64,000 nucleotides of DNA from an uncultured Coprococcus sp. (GTDB taxonomy: Bacteria; Bacillota; Clostridia; Lachnospirales; Lachnospiraceae): positions 1 through 64,000 of the forward strand of contig URJI01000001.1 in assembly GCA_900548215.1 (NCBI GenBank). Reading direction: 5' to 3'. The notes beneath the pieces were generated by a model, which saw nothing but the letters and a program-made list of their open reading frames with translations, did no database searches and was not told where the DNA came from. This document shows positions 46,202-56,200 of the stretch, piece by piece (the first letter of the stretch is position 1; each line of letters starts with the position of its first letter). A program made the translations under genes and the position numbers.

Positions 46202-47137
46202 TTATACTTTGAATTTCAGATATAATTTCGGCAGGAACTGAAACATTATCACCTTCAATTTTTCCTTTATGCCTACGGCATACCTGATAGAAAAAGCAAA
46301 GTTTACATTTTTTATGTTCCATTTGCAAAAACCAATACTTCTGCAAGACCATAAATAAAAGTTCACCAGAGCTCCATACAGGTATCTCCTGTATCTTCTA
46401 TCCATGACATTACTCATCGTAATGTACCACTCTTCTAAAATTTCTACACATGTCCGTCTTTTTTTTTCGACATTTCCAGATGTCATTATAGAACCATCTC
46501 TTACTACATAATTATAAAATGCATAATCCATATACACTATATTACCAGCCTTCAAATATATCTCTGGCAAAATCTGCATATCCTCAAATATTATACCTTC
46601 TCTAAAAAAAAGGTTATTTTTAATAAGAAATTCTCTGTCATATAGACTTAAACATGCATATGAATTCCATTCTGAATGCTTTATTGATTTGATAGTAAAA
46701 TCCCTGGCACTGTACTTTTCCCCTTCACGTATATTGCTGTGTCTCAGCAGGATCTCATCTTTTCCTTTTATCATCATGCCTGCTCCAACCACCAGATCAA
46801 CATCATCTTTCGCAAATGTCAAAAACTTTTCACATGAATCAGTTTCTATATAATCATCCGAATCAACAAATAAAACGTATTTACCTGAAGCTCTTTTTAA
46901 TCCAGTATTTCTTGCCGATGACAATCCCCCATTCGGCTTATGTATCACAATAATCCTCTTGTCTTTTTTTGCATATTCATCACACATTTTGGGACATGCA
47001 TCCGGACTTCCATCATCTACTAGCAGTATCTCAATATTTTGATACGTTTGATTTATCAGACTGGCAACACATCTATCAAGCTCATTTTCCACATTATAAA
47101 CAGGAACTATAATGCTCACTTTTACACTTTCGATCAA
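46202..47137 (-). CDS. Glycosyltransferase family 2 protein (TTG start)
   Basis: A 311-residue GT2 enzyme with VSIIVPVYNVENELDRCVASLINQ, ILLVDDGSPDACPKMCDEYA, GGLSSARNTGL and the DxD-like FVDSDDYIE. The first in-frame ATG (47230) would overlap the upstream gene by 73 bases without a ribosome site. A TTG at 47135-47137 has AGGAGAG six bases upstream and yields the usual short N-terminus (L/M-I-E-S-V-K-VSIIVP), so I use it. Sits 20 bases after the upstream glycosyltransferase stop. Confidence 0.85.
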   Translation of the reverse strand: MIESVKVSIIVPVYNVENELDRCVASLINQTYQNIEILLVDDGSPDACPKMCDEYAKKDKRIIVIHKPNGGLSSARNTGLKRASGKYVLFVDSDDYIETDSCEKFLTFAKDDVDLVVGAGMMIKGKDEILLRHSNIREGEKYSARDFTIKSIKHSEWNSYACLSLYDREFLIKNNLFFREGIIFEDMQILPEIYLKAGNIVYMDYAFYNYVVRDGSIMTSGNVEKKRRTCVEILEEWYITMSNVMDRRYRRYLYGALVNFYLWSCRSIGFCKWNIKNVNFAFSIRYAVGIKEKLKVIMFQFLPKLYLKFKV

Positions 47138-47157
47138 TTGTTCTCTCCTAGCATTAA

Positions 47158-48114
47158 CTATCTGCAATATAGTTTTGCAAATATTTTTAATAATCCCAGC
47201 CTTCTTATCACCAAATATGCCCGGACACAAAACCTTATTTTTAACGTCTCTCCATCCGTAACACCTTTCACTGGGAACTTAAGTCTCACATTATGCAATT
47301 TCAACCATGCAAATAACTTATCATCTGTACAGATAAAATCACTTCTATCGGTATTCTTTCCAGAAAAAAGTAAGTACCAGACTACATACCTTACAAGCCA
47401 TGCCTGAACCAGCACGTCGTTCATATCCAATATCTCAGCCAGACTATTTAATAAAGTAACTATCTCATCAGTTACAGAAAATCCCTTATGCCTGCTGAAA
47501 CTTATGCTGTCATTATTTACATACCAGACATACCCCATATTATCTATGCACTTTATATTATCGGTAGCACATAACACCTTAAAATTAAAATATGAATCCT
47601 CTCCTATCGAGATATTCAAAAACTCAATATCGTTATCCAGTAAAAATTGTCTCTTAAATATTCTGGCCCACGGCACCATATGTGAATACATAAGCCACCT
47701 GCTTGATGGTACAAATTTTTTTAGAATATTTCCTTTATTATCTTCCCGCCTGAAGCCTCCTATGACGCAGTCATAGTCACCCTTTTCAGCTTTTTTCACA
47801 TATGTTCCCACATAGTCGGGGTCCAAATAGTCATCTGCATCAACAAACATCACATATTTTCCGGCCGCCATCTTCACAGCATGATTTCTAGTCTCTGCCT
47901 GTCCTATATTCTTCTGGCAAACCACTTTTATCTTTGACGGATATCTGTTCTTATACTGCATCAGGATATCATTCGTTCCGTCGGTAGATCCATCATTTAT
48001 CACCAATGCAATCCAATCATCGTATGTCTGCGCTATAAGACTATCTATCGTTCTCGATATAGTATCAGCTCCATTATATACCGGAATAATTATTGTAACC
48101 TTTGAATTACACAT
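47158..48114 (-). CDS. Glycosyltransferase family 2 protein
   Basis: A 318-residue GT2 enzyme: VTIIIPVYNGADTISRTIDSLIAQ, ALVINDGSTDGTNDIL, GQAETRNHAV and the DxD-like FVDADDYLDPDYV. It then has the IGEDSYFNFKV block common in capsule glycosyltransferases. AGGAG lies about 12 bases upstream of the ATG. It resembles its downstream neighbour (46202-47137) in organisation, suggesting an old duplication followed by divergence. Part of the minus-strand glycan cluster. Confidence 0.88.
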   Translation of the reverse strand: MCNSKVTIIIPVYNGADTISRTIDSLIAQTYDDWIALVINDGSTDGTNDILMQYKNRYPSKIKVVCQKNIGQAETRNHAVKMAAGKYVMFVDADDYLDPDYVGTYVKKAEKGDYDCVIGGFRREDNKGNILKKFVPSSRWLMYSHMVPWARIFKRQFLLDNDIEFLNISIGEDSYFNFKVLCATDNIKCIDNMGYVWYVNNDSISFSRHKGFSVTDEIVTLLNSLAEILDMNDVLVQAWLVRYVVWYLLFSGKNTDRSDFICTDDKLFAWLKLHNVRLKFPVKGVTDGETLKIRFCVRAYLVIRRLGLLKIFAKLYCR

Positions 48115-48141
48115 ATGCTAATTTGTCTCCTACATATAACG

Positions 48142-48897
48142 TTATTTCTTTTCTCTCTTTAGCTTACGCAGAATCCAACCTCTGGCTTGATTCCAAACCA
48201 TTGGAAAAAATTCCGGATTATATACATTCTTTTCACAAATTTTCAGATTATTATGGTGTAGCCATATATTCAACATTCTTTCAGAAAGAAAACCATATAT
48301 TCTCGAGTTATATTTCGTGTATGTTGTTGTATTTGTATCTTTCTCAAGTTCAAACAATATTGAGAACAGCCACTTGCAATAGAGATACATATTTTCTCTA
48401 GTTGTTATAAACATATTATAACAATAGCCCTTCTTCTCCTTTTCAAACCACTCTATGTCTGGTATATACTCAGGATACAGATTCCCCACAACTTCCACCA
48501 TTCTCTGCCAATCTTCTATATTATGATATTTACCATAAAACTCAAGGGCGTTCTTACCATCGAACAATCTTTTATGAGGAAGAATGATATCAAAATCTTT
48601 CATATATCTTTTTACATCTTCACCCGATAGCAGCTTCTTTTTATCCGGTATAAACGAATCGGCAAAGTATCTTCTATAATGACATACTCCAACTATATCA
48701 TCACATGTATTTTTCCATATCCAGTATAATCCTGTCAGTTCACAATAACTTGAATTTTTTAAAGATATATTATCTCCCGTGTTATCTTTCTCATCACATC
48801 CATCAGCACTATTCCAATCCGCTCCGACTAGAAGTGTTCTGTAAAAGTTATCTGTGATCACCTTTTTAAAGTTCTTATGTGTAATAACATATATCAT
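48142..48897 (-). CDS. DUF4422 domain glycosyltransferase-like protein
   Basis: A 251-residue protein of the DUF4422 family, predicted glycosyltransferases in capsule and O-antigen loci. Family marks are YVITHKNFKK at the start, LLVGADWNSADG, SSYCELTGLYWIWKN and GVCHYRRYF. A second acidic region, MYLYCKWLFSILFELEK, completes the domain. The donor sugar is unknown; some members are annotated as galactofuranosyl-like transferases but that cannot be judged here. Located between two GT2 genes in the cluster. Confidence 0.85.
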   Translation of the reverse strand: MIYVITHKNFKKVITDNFYRTLLVGADWNSADGCDEKDNTGDNISLKNSSYCELTGLYWIWKNTCDDIVGVCHYRRYFADSFIPDKKKLLSGEDVKRYMKDFDIILPHKRLFDGKNALEFYGKYHNIEDWQRMVEVVGNLYPEYIPDIEWFEKEKKGYCYNMFITTRENMYLYCKWLFSILFELEKDTNTTTYTKYNSRIYGFLSERMLNIWLHHNNLKICEKNVYNPEFFPMVWNQARGWILRKLKREKK

Positions 48898-48933
48898 ATT
48901 TTGTTTTCCTACACCGTATTTATTATTTTACCG

Positions 48934-49896
48934 CTATTTGTCCTTAGACTCGTCCGTCAGCTTCTCCTCGATGATAAATCTAGGTCTCGCCTTTGTCTCA
49001 AGATATATCTTACCGACATACTCTCCCACAACTCCAGTACACATAATCTGAGCTCCGCCAAAGAAACATATGAGAAGGACAGACGTTGTCCAACCCTGTA
49101 CGGTCCCACCTGCAGCATGACCTATAATTACATATATTCCATACGCTATACTGAACAGAATACACAACAGGCCAAACATCGTGATCATCCTTATCGGTCT
49201 GACGCTGGTAGATGTGATACCGTCTATCGCAAAATATATCATCTTCTTCAGAGGATATTTGCTCTTTCCAGCAAACCTTTCCCCTCTGTCATATTCCACT
49301 GTCGATGTCTCAAATCCGATAAGCGGGATGATGCCCCTGAGGAAAAGATTGACTTCCTTATAGTTTTTTAACTCATCAACCGCTCTCTTACTCATAAGCC
49401 TGTAATCGGCATGGTTATAGACAATCTCCACACCCATGGCTCTCATAAGCTTATAGAACGCAACCGCTGTCGTGCGCTTGAACCACGAATCCTTCTTTCT
49501 CGATTTTCTCACGCCGTACACGATCTCACTGCCGTTATAATATTCGTCAACAAAGCTGTCCAACACATCTATATCATCCTGCAGATCCGAATCCATGGAC
49601 ACTATCATATCTGCGTGATCCGCCGCCTCAAAAAGTCCTGCAAGAAGGGCATTCTGGTGTCCTTTATTTCTTGAGAGCTTTATGCCTGTCACCAACCCAT
49701 TATCCATATACAGTCTGTCTATAAGATGCCAAGTACTGTCTGTCGATCCATCATCAACGTAAAGTATCCGGCTTGAGTCAGCTATCTTTCCGGATTCCAT
49801 CATCTTACGCATCTTTTCAGTCAGTCTCTTTGTCGTCTCAGTGAGCACCTCTTCCTCATTGAAGCAAGGTATCACTATGTATAAAATATCCGCCAT
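48934..49896 (-). CDS. GtrB/DPMS-like glycosyltransferase with two C-terminal transmembrane segments
   Basis: A 320-residue GT2 enzyme of the type that loads a sugar onto undecaprenyl phosphate: YIVIPCFNEEEVLTETTKRL, ILYVDDGSTDSTW, GIKLSRNKGHQNALLAG, and the metal-binding VSMDSDLQDDIDVL. It ends with two hydrophobic segments, about 230-255 (MFGLLCILFSIAYGIYVII) and 268-290 (SVLLICFFGGAQIMC). GtrB homologues supply lipid-linked glucose or similar residues to polytopic GT-C enzymes, and a GT-C-like protein is encoded divergently next door. First gene of the minus-strand glycan cluster; AAAGAG site before the ATG. Confidence 0.88.
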   Translation of the reverse strand: MADILYIVIPCFNEEEVLTETTKRLTEKMRKMMESGKIADSSRILYVDDGSTDSTWHLIDRLYMDNGLVTGIKLSRNKGHQNALLAGLFEAADHADMIVSMDSDLQDDIDVLDSFVDEYYNGSEIVYGVRKSRKKDSWFKRTTAVAFYKLMRAMGVEIVYNHADYRLMSKRAVDELKNYKEVNLFLRGIIPLIGFETSTVEYDRGERFAGKSKYPLKKMIYFAIDGITSTSVRPIRMITMFGLLCILFSIAYGIYVIIGHAAGGTVQGWTTSVLLICFFGGAQIMCTGVVGEYVGKIYLETKARPRFIIEEKLTDESKDK

Positions 49897-49936
49897 ATAC
49901 TACTCTTTTCCCTTTGATCTATATAACCTTTGTCTA

Positions 49937-50028
49937 ATTATGCACAATTGAAACTGTAGGCATTCTATGTTATATTTTATAGTGATTGTCTGATACATAC
50001 AAATAATCAAAACAGAACTGTGCATAAT
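49937..50028. promoter_or_regulatory. Inverted repeat pair in a divergent promoter region
   Basis: ATTATGCACA (49937-49946) and its exact complement TGTGCATAAT (50019-50028) lie 72 bases apart in the 220-base gap between the divergent gtrB-like and GT-C-like genes. Paired operators for a looping repressor, or a transcript hairpin, are possible. Each half contains TGTGCA/TGCACA. No sharp promoter hexamers can be assigned. Confidence 0.4.
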
Positions 50029-50116
50029 GATATAATTATAGCAGATATGACATATTTATCAACTTATATCACCGCTGTCACAGGTTCATTATCTATATAT
50101 CAACAAAGGAGCAGTT

Positions 50117-51970
50117 ATGGAAAACAGAAAAGCATCTCGAAGATTAAGTTATATATTCCTTGCACTCATAATTCTGGCTGGTATATGCCGTTTCAGCTAT
50201 GGATTCTTCGTGCAGAAAGAGGGAGCACATTCAGATGAGACATGGTCATTCGGTCTTGCGAACAGCTACTATGATCCATACATACAGTATTCGGACGACA
50301 CATCTGAATATAGAAATGTAGACACGTGGATCACCAGCGATGTATTCAGAGACTACCTTACAGTACAGAAAGGTGAGCGTTTCTCATTTGGATCGGTGTA
50401 CTACAACATGTCATGTGACACCCATCCCCCACTTTACTTTATGCTTTTACACTTTTTGTGCTCGTTTTTTCCAGGGAAATATATGTTCGTCATAGGCTTT
50501 ATCATCAACATGGCCGCATATACCATATTGTCGATATTTATATATAAGCTACTCCTTCTGATAACGAAATCCGAAGCTGCCAGCCTCGTCGGAGTATTAT
50601 TTTCCACATTTTCACTGGGTATGCTCAACATGACCATGTTCGTGAGAATGTACCTGTGTGTGGCTACAGTTGCAACTATATATTCATACCTGAATGCGAA
50701 ACTGTATTACGATGAGAAAAAGAGGCACAAGGTATCAAGTTATATACTGATAGGTGTCACAGCCCTTGTTGGTGCACTTACAGACAATTTCTTCCTTCCA
50801 TACGCCTTTGCCACCACGCTTATCTTCTGCATATGCTGGTGTATTAAAAAGGACTTCAAAACTCTCTGGAAATACATTCTTGCAGCAGCCTGCGGAATCA
50901 TATTGTCTATAGTGATCTTCCCTAAGACATTTACGAGCATGTTGGGATCTCTTGGAATCAGCATTGGTCAGGGAGCCTCCCATGCAGCGGGAACTGTTGT
51001 AAATAGCAGTTCAAGGTATATGCCCGTACCATTCCAGTTCAGGCTGGCACTTGCCCATGTGAACAGAGAACTTTTTGGATATGAGATTTTCTCCGGATAT
51101 AAAAGCTATGCCGGAATATATATTTCATGTGCAGTATTTATACTTATAATCGTGGCAGCTTTTATGGCATTCCTCTTCCGAAAGGATGCATGGTTCATAA
51201 AACTCTGCAGCAGGATAAAGAATGGCATCCTTACATTCTTCAGGACATTCAACTTCGTGACATTATCACTAATATGCAGTATACTGATCACCTGCCTTGC
51301 TGCAGCATATATCGCCGACCTGTATGGCCTTGGCGACACTGGCGACAGATACATATTTGCCTGTCTTCCAGCCGCAATGATGATATTTGTACTTGCCATC
51401 TGGCGCATATGCACACTTATATTCAGGAACAAGCAGGTTATGATATCCATAGTTCTGGCACTTGTGCTTGCAGCGTCAACCATATCGTCTGGCAGAATAA
51501 CCTGTACATACTTTATGAAGTGCCCTACAACCATGAAACTGGAGGATATCAGCAAGGATTCCAACTTCATCATAATCTCCGCAGCCAAATGGATGCTCGT
51601 ACAGTATGCAGATAAACTGATAGATTGCAATGAAGCTTTCCTCACGGCAGACTATGATCTGGATAACCAGCTTGAAAAGATTGATGGACACAAACTTGAT
51701 GGCGATACGTATTTCTTAATTGACATGACCAGAATAAGCAGCACACAGATCGATATAGGAAAGAACAATGTCATGATAGATTACCTGAAACCTACATATA
51801 TATCAAATGAACTTTCTCCTTCCTCCATACCAGAAGAAGAAACAGATCCTAGATTCGATCTGCAGACTGTGCTGAAAAAGTGCAAGGGTCTCTCATTTGT
51901 CAATGACCTCACATACATTGGCTGTGATGGTCTCAACTACCATAGGATTGATGTGTACAAAGTGAACTGA
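50117..51970 (+). CDS. Polytopic membrane glycosyltransferase, GT-C-like
   Basis: A 617-residue protein with about 11-12 hydrophobic segments. The first extracellular loop carries the acidic motif AHSDETWSFGLANSYYDP, where the DE pair near residue 40 matches the first-loop catalytic Asp/Glu of GT-C enzymes such as ArnT/PMT-like and GtrC-type transferases. MSCDTHPPLYFMLLHFL, with the HPPLYF block, is also typical. The C-terminal 130 residues are soluble and probably extracytoplasmic. AAGGAG sits 6 bases before the ATG. Divergent from the gtrB-like gene, whose lipid-linked product it probably uses to modify a surface polymer. One of only two confident plus-strand genes. Confidence 0.8.
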   Translation: MENRKASRRLSYIFLALIILAGICRFSYGFFVQKEGAHSDETWSFGLANSYYDPYIQYSDDTSEYRNVDTWITSDVFRDYLTVQKGERFSFGSVYYNMSCDTHPPLYFMLLHFLCSFFPGKYMFVIGFIINMAAYTILSIFIYKLLLLITKSEAASLVGVLFSTFSLGMLNMTMFVRMYLCVATVATIYSYLNAKLYYDEKKRHKVSSYILIGVTALVGALTDNFFLPYAFATTLIFCICWCIKKDFKTLWKYILAAACGIILSIVIFPKTFTSMLGSLGISIGQGASHAAGTVVNSSSRYMPVPFQFRLALAHVNRELFGYEIFSGYKSYAGIYISCAVFILIIVAAFMAFLFRKDAWFIKLCSRIKNGILTFFRTFNFVTLSLICSILITCLAAAYIADLYGLGDTGDRYIFACLPAAMMIFVLAIWRICTLIFRNKQVMISIVLALVLAASTISSGRITCTYFMKCPTTMKLEDISKDSNFIIISAAKWMLVQYADKLIDCNEAFLTADYDLDNQLEKIDGHKLDGDTYFLIDMTRISSTQIDIGKNNVMIDYLKPTYISNELSPSSIPEEETDPRFDLQTVLKKCKGLSFVNDLTYIGCDGLNYHRIDVYKVN

Positions 51971-51987
51971 TATAGACAAAGACAAAT

Positions 51988-52033
51988 AAAAAGGTGGAAA
52001 ATGATATGTAACTCATATCCTGTTCCACCTTTT
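51988..52033 (+). terminator. Intrinsic terminator of the GT-C-like gene
   Basis: Plus-strand stem AAAAGGTGGAA / TTCCACCTTTT with inner GATATG/CATATC pairs, ending in a short T run before CCATATC, 18 bases past the stop. Confidence 0.6.
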
Positions 52034-52061
52034 CCATATCTAACTATAGTATCTGACCATA

Positions 52062-52290
52062 CAGGCTCTATCTACGTATTCTGTATATCAATTTTTATCG
52101 TCTTACCCTATCCACGCTTTCTGTGTGACAGTTCATATCGTCTTACCCTATCCACACATTCTGTGTGTCAGTTCATATTATCTGCCCTATCCACCCATTC
52201 TGTGTATTAGTTCTTATTGTCTGCCCTATCCACACATTCTGTATGTCAGTTCTTACTACTCTATCCATACGTCCTGTATGCAAGTTTATA
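52062..52290. repeat. Tandem 39-40 bp repeat array overlapping the 3' end of a glycosyltransferase gene
   Basis: Four clear units of 40, 40, 39 and 39 bases begin at 52097, 52137, 52177 and 52216 (consensus including CCCTATCCACACATTCTGTGTGTCAGTTC, quoted in part: CCCTATCCAC and TTCTGTGTGTCAG). A degenerate unit precedes them. A further one (52255-52290) forms the last codons and stop of the glycosyltransferase gene at 52261. The array is transcribed from neither neighbour by design: it lies between two converging genes. It looks like repeated duplication of the gene's own 3' end. Confidence 0.8.
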
Positions 52291-53055
52291 AAACACCATG
52301 ATAAGTCCTGCAATCCATTTTGGCCAGAACTTCTCGAACATACTCCTGTCCTCCCGCTCTCTGCGATGATCGACTATGAATTCTTTGCTGGTCGCACCAT
52401 CATGCACTCTGTAGTGTCCAAGCACTTTATCTACATACAGAAACCTTCCAGGCATACATGCCAGCTTATAGAAAGTATCCCAGTCAAGGTTGAAGTCATA
52501 GTCAGAAGTGAATACATTGTCTCCAAGACGACCCTTATTATAAGTTACAAGCGGACACACTATCGTATTGCCAAGACACAGACTCATTTTCTTTCTCCAG
52601 GCTCTATCAGCCTTATCCTTGTTCTTAACAGGCCATCTCAAGAATCTCCTTATGCGGCTGTTCACGTCTCGTTTGCTATAGTCCCCATTCTTGACTGGGG
52701 TATAATCCACATAGAATATACTCCAATCATCATAATATCTTGCACACTTTAATAATGCCTTCACATAGTTTCTGTCATACACATCATCCTGATGGGCAAC
52801 CGTCACATACCTTGTCTTTGCACTGTTATACGCGAAGTTCCAATCTGCCTGTATCCCCTGTCCTGCATTCTCATTCACATACACAGGCACACCATATTTA
52901 TCTGCTACACCCCTTATGTAGTCATTCGGTGTCGATGTATATACAGCTATATTAGTCTTTACAGTCTGCTCCACAAGTGATCTGACGCACTCATCCAGAT
53001 ATGGTGATTCTTTATATGCACACACCGCAAATGTGTGATCTGTATTATATCTCAA
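52261..53055 (-). CDS. Glycosyltransferase family 2-like protein (TTG start)
   Basis: A 264-residue enzyme with a divergent GT2 fold: FAVCAYKESPYLDECVRSLVEQ, a second strand IAVYTSTPNDYI, and AHQDDVYDRNYVKALLKC carrying the DxD-equivalent QDD. The C-terminal part includes TSDYDFNLDWDTFYKL and HYRVHDGATSKEF. The first in-frame ATG (53115) has no ribosome site and adds a hydrophobic-poor, unconserved leader; a TTG at 53053-53055 has GGGGG six bases upstream, so I chose it. The last eight codons belong to a tandem repeat array. It stands apart from the glycan cluster, convergent with the GT-C-like gene. Confidence 0.8.
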   Translation of the reverse strand: MRYNTDHTFAVCAYKESPYLDECVRSLVEQTVKTNIAVYTSTPNDYIRGVADKYGVPVYVNENAGQGIQADWNFAYNSAKTRYVTVAHQDDVYDRNYVKALLKCARYYDDWSIFYVDYTPVKNGDYSKRDVNSRIRRFLRWPVKNKDKADRAWRKKMSLCLGNTIVCPLVTYNKGRLGDNVFTSDYDFNLDWDTFYKLACMPGRFLYVDKVLGHYRVHDGATSKEFIVDHRREREDRSMFEKFWPKWIAGLIMVFYKLAYRTYG

Positions 53056-53123
53056 TTCGTTCCCCCTTCTGTCTGGTAAAGTAATATACAATTCGTGCCG
53101 CACCGTAAAATACATCAGCTATA

Positions 53124-53152
53124 CAAAACGGGAACAGGCTTTCCCTGCCCGT
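53124..53152 (-). terminator. Intrinsic terminator after purL
   Basis: Minus-strand hairpin ACGGG.CAGG / CCTG..CCCGT with a GAAAG loop, running into TTTTGTAT, about 80 bases beyond the purL stop. A second small hairpin (GTTTCACGC / GCGTGAGAC at 53192-53211) lies between but has no T run. Confidence 0.65.
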
Positions 53153-53231
53153 CCCCGTATGCATATGACATATATCATTGTCCAAATATGTCTCACGCTT
53201 TACAGCGTGAAACACACATCTATCTGCGCTC

Positions 53232-56200
53232 TTACTTAAAGTACTCCACACCACTCTCAAATATCTTCTGGTTCTGATCGCCATATACGTTCACAGCTAC
53301 TGCCTGTCCGATACGCTCTGAGTGACCCATCTTACCAAGAACACGTCCATCTGGGCTTGTGATACCCTCGATTGCGTAGTATGAACCGTTGACATTGTAA
53401 TACTCATCCATGGTTGGATTACCGTTCATGTCGACATACTGTGTTGCAACCTGTCCATTTGCGAAGAGCTTCTCACACCACTCCTTGCTTGCAACGAAAC
53501 GTCCCTCACCGTGTGAGATAGGAATTGTGTACACTCCGCCGAGCTCTGCCTTAGAAAGCCATGGGCTCTTGTTTGTGACAACCTTTGTGTATACCATCTT
53601 GGACTGATGACGTCCAATGCTGTTCATGGTCAGTGTAGGTGAATCATCTGTCTGTGGTCTGATCTCGCCGTAAGGAACAAGTCCGAGCTTGATAAGTGCC
53701 TGGAATCCGTTACAGATACCAAGTGCAAGTCCGTCTCTCTCGTTCAGGAGCTTCATGACTTCCTCTGAGATCTTGGCATTACGGAATGCCGTTGCGATGA
53801 ACTTACCTGATCCATCAGGCTCATCACCTGCTGAGAATCCACCTGGGAACATGATGATCTGAGAATCACTGATCGCCTTAGCAAATGCATCTACAGAATC
53901 TCTGATTCCCTGTGCTGTCATATTCCTGAATACTATCGTCTGTACGTCTGCGCCAGCTCTCTCAAATGCCTTTGCTGAGTCATACTCACAGTTCGTACCA
54001 GGGAATACAGGTATGAATACCTTTGGTTTTGCAACCTTGTTCCTTGATGTGTAAACTGTATTTGCGTCGAAGATTCCTGTCTTGATCTCTGTCTGAGCTA
54101 CATGTGACTCTGTAGGGAATACCTTCTCAAGGGTCTTTGTCCATGCAGCGAGTGCCTCGTCCATGGTAACTGTCACATCACCGTATACAAATACAGGCTC
54201 CTTTGTAACCTTGCCGATCTTCTTGACTGGAATTCCAAGCTGGTCAAGATCTGACTCCTTAACCTCAAGTATGATAGAGCCATAGTTCTTGGCCACAAGG
54301 TCTCTCTTGCTGACTGTATCCTCAAGTTCTACTCCGAGCTTATTTCCAAATGCCATCTTGCTGACAGCCTCTATGATACCGCCAAATCCAACTGCATATG
54401 CAGACTGGATCTTGCCCTCTTTGATCTTCTTGTTGAGAAGGTCATACATGTACAAAACATTCTCATATACAGGTATGTCGTTCTCATCCTTATCTATATC
54501 CATCTCTACAAGCACGTTGCCGGCCTTCTTGAGCTCTGGTGTAACCACATCCATGTAACTTGCCACATCAACGGCAAATGATACGAGTGTTGGAGGTACG
54601 TCTATATCGTTGAATGTACCTGACATACTGTCCTTACCACCGATTGATGGAAGTCCGAGACCTATCTGTACATCATATGCACCGAGAAGTGCTGCAAGTG
54701 GCTGTCCCCATCTGTATGGGTCTGTTCCAAGTCTCTTGAAATACTCCTGGAATGTGAGTCTGATCTTGCTCACATCTCCACCTGCTGCAGCGATCTTGGC
54801 AGCTGATGTAACAACCGCATATACTGAACCGTGATATGGGCTCCAGCTTGAAAGATATGGATCAAATCCGTAGCTCATCATGGTGATAGTGTCAGTCTTG
54901 CCCTTGAGTACTGGAAGCTTTGCTATCATTGTCTGTGTAGGTGTGAGCTGGTACTTGCCGCCATATGGCATGGTGACTGTTCCAGCTCCGATGGAGCTGT
55001 CGAACATCTCCACAAGTCCCTTCTGTGAGCATACATTGAGGTCTGAAAGTGTATCAATCCATGCCTTCTTCACATCTGATGGCTCCTTAACTGAATCAAA
55101 GTAATTGTCAGCCTTGCTTGGAACTTCAACCTTGACCTGTGTCTCCTGATGTGCACCATTCGTATTGAGGAATGCACGTGAGATATTCACAATATCCTTG
55201 CCTCTCCAATTGAGTACAAGTCTTGGCTCCTCTGTAACTGTTGCAACTACAACCGCCTCGAGGTTCTCCTCCTCAGCGTAGCCAAGCATAGTGTCAACAT
55301 CCTTAGGATCAACTACTATAGCCATACGCTCCTGGGACTCTGATATGGCAAGCTCTGTACCATCAAGTCCTGCGTACTTCTTTGGCACCTTATCAAGATC
55401 TACCACAAGTCCGTCTGCCAGCTCTCCTATGGCAACTGACACACCGCCGGCACCAAAATCGTTACACTTCTTTATAATTGATGAAACCTCTTCTCTTCTG
55501 AAGAGTCTCTGGATCTTTCTCTCTGTAGGCGGGTTACCCTTCTGAACCTCAGCACCACATGTCTCAAGTGAGTGTGATGTATGAGCCTTTGATGAACCTG
55601 TAGCACCACCGCAGCCGTCACGTCCTGTACGTCCGCCGAGGAGGATGATCACATCTCCCGGATCAGATGTAAGACGCTTTACAGCACGTCTTGGAGCTGC
55701 ACCCATAACTGCTCCGATCTCCATTCTCTTTGCCACATAATCAGGATGGTATATCTCATTTACAAGACCTGTTGCAAGGCCGATCTGGTTGCCGTATGAG
55801 CTGTATCCCTTTGCTGCTGTTGTGACAATCTTACGCTGTGGAAGCTTACCCTCCATGGTCTCCTTGAGAGACTTTGTAGGATCTGCAGCACCTGTAACTC
55901 TCATGGCCTGATACACATATCCTCTTCCTGAAAGTGGATCTCTGATTGCACCGCCGAGACATGTAGCAGCACCACCAAATGGCTCAATCTCTGTAGGATG
56001 GTTGTGTGTCTCGTTCTTGAAGAATACAAGCCACTCTTCCTCTACTCCGTCCACAACTACAGGAACAACTATAGAACATGCGTTGATCTCATCTGATACT
56101 TCCATATCATCGAGCTTACCTGCTGCCTTGAGCTGCTTCATACCCATAAGGGCTATATCCATGAGACATACGAACTTGTCATCTCTGTCCTTGTACATCT

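Noticed and set aside
46170..46352. Small minus-strand ORF of 60 codons between two glycosyltransferase genes.
   Set aside because: It overlaps the end of the GT2 gene at 46202 in another frame and has no ribosome site.
52097..52254. Possible CRISPR array (regular repeats of about 40 bases).
   Set aside because: The units abut directly with no unique spacers, diverge gradually, and include the end of a coding gene; no cas genes are near. It is a simple tandem repeat.
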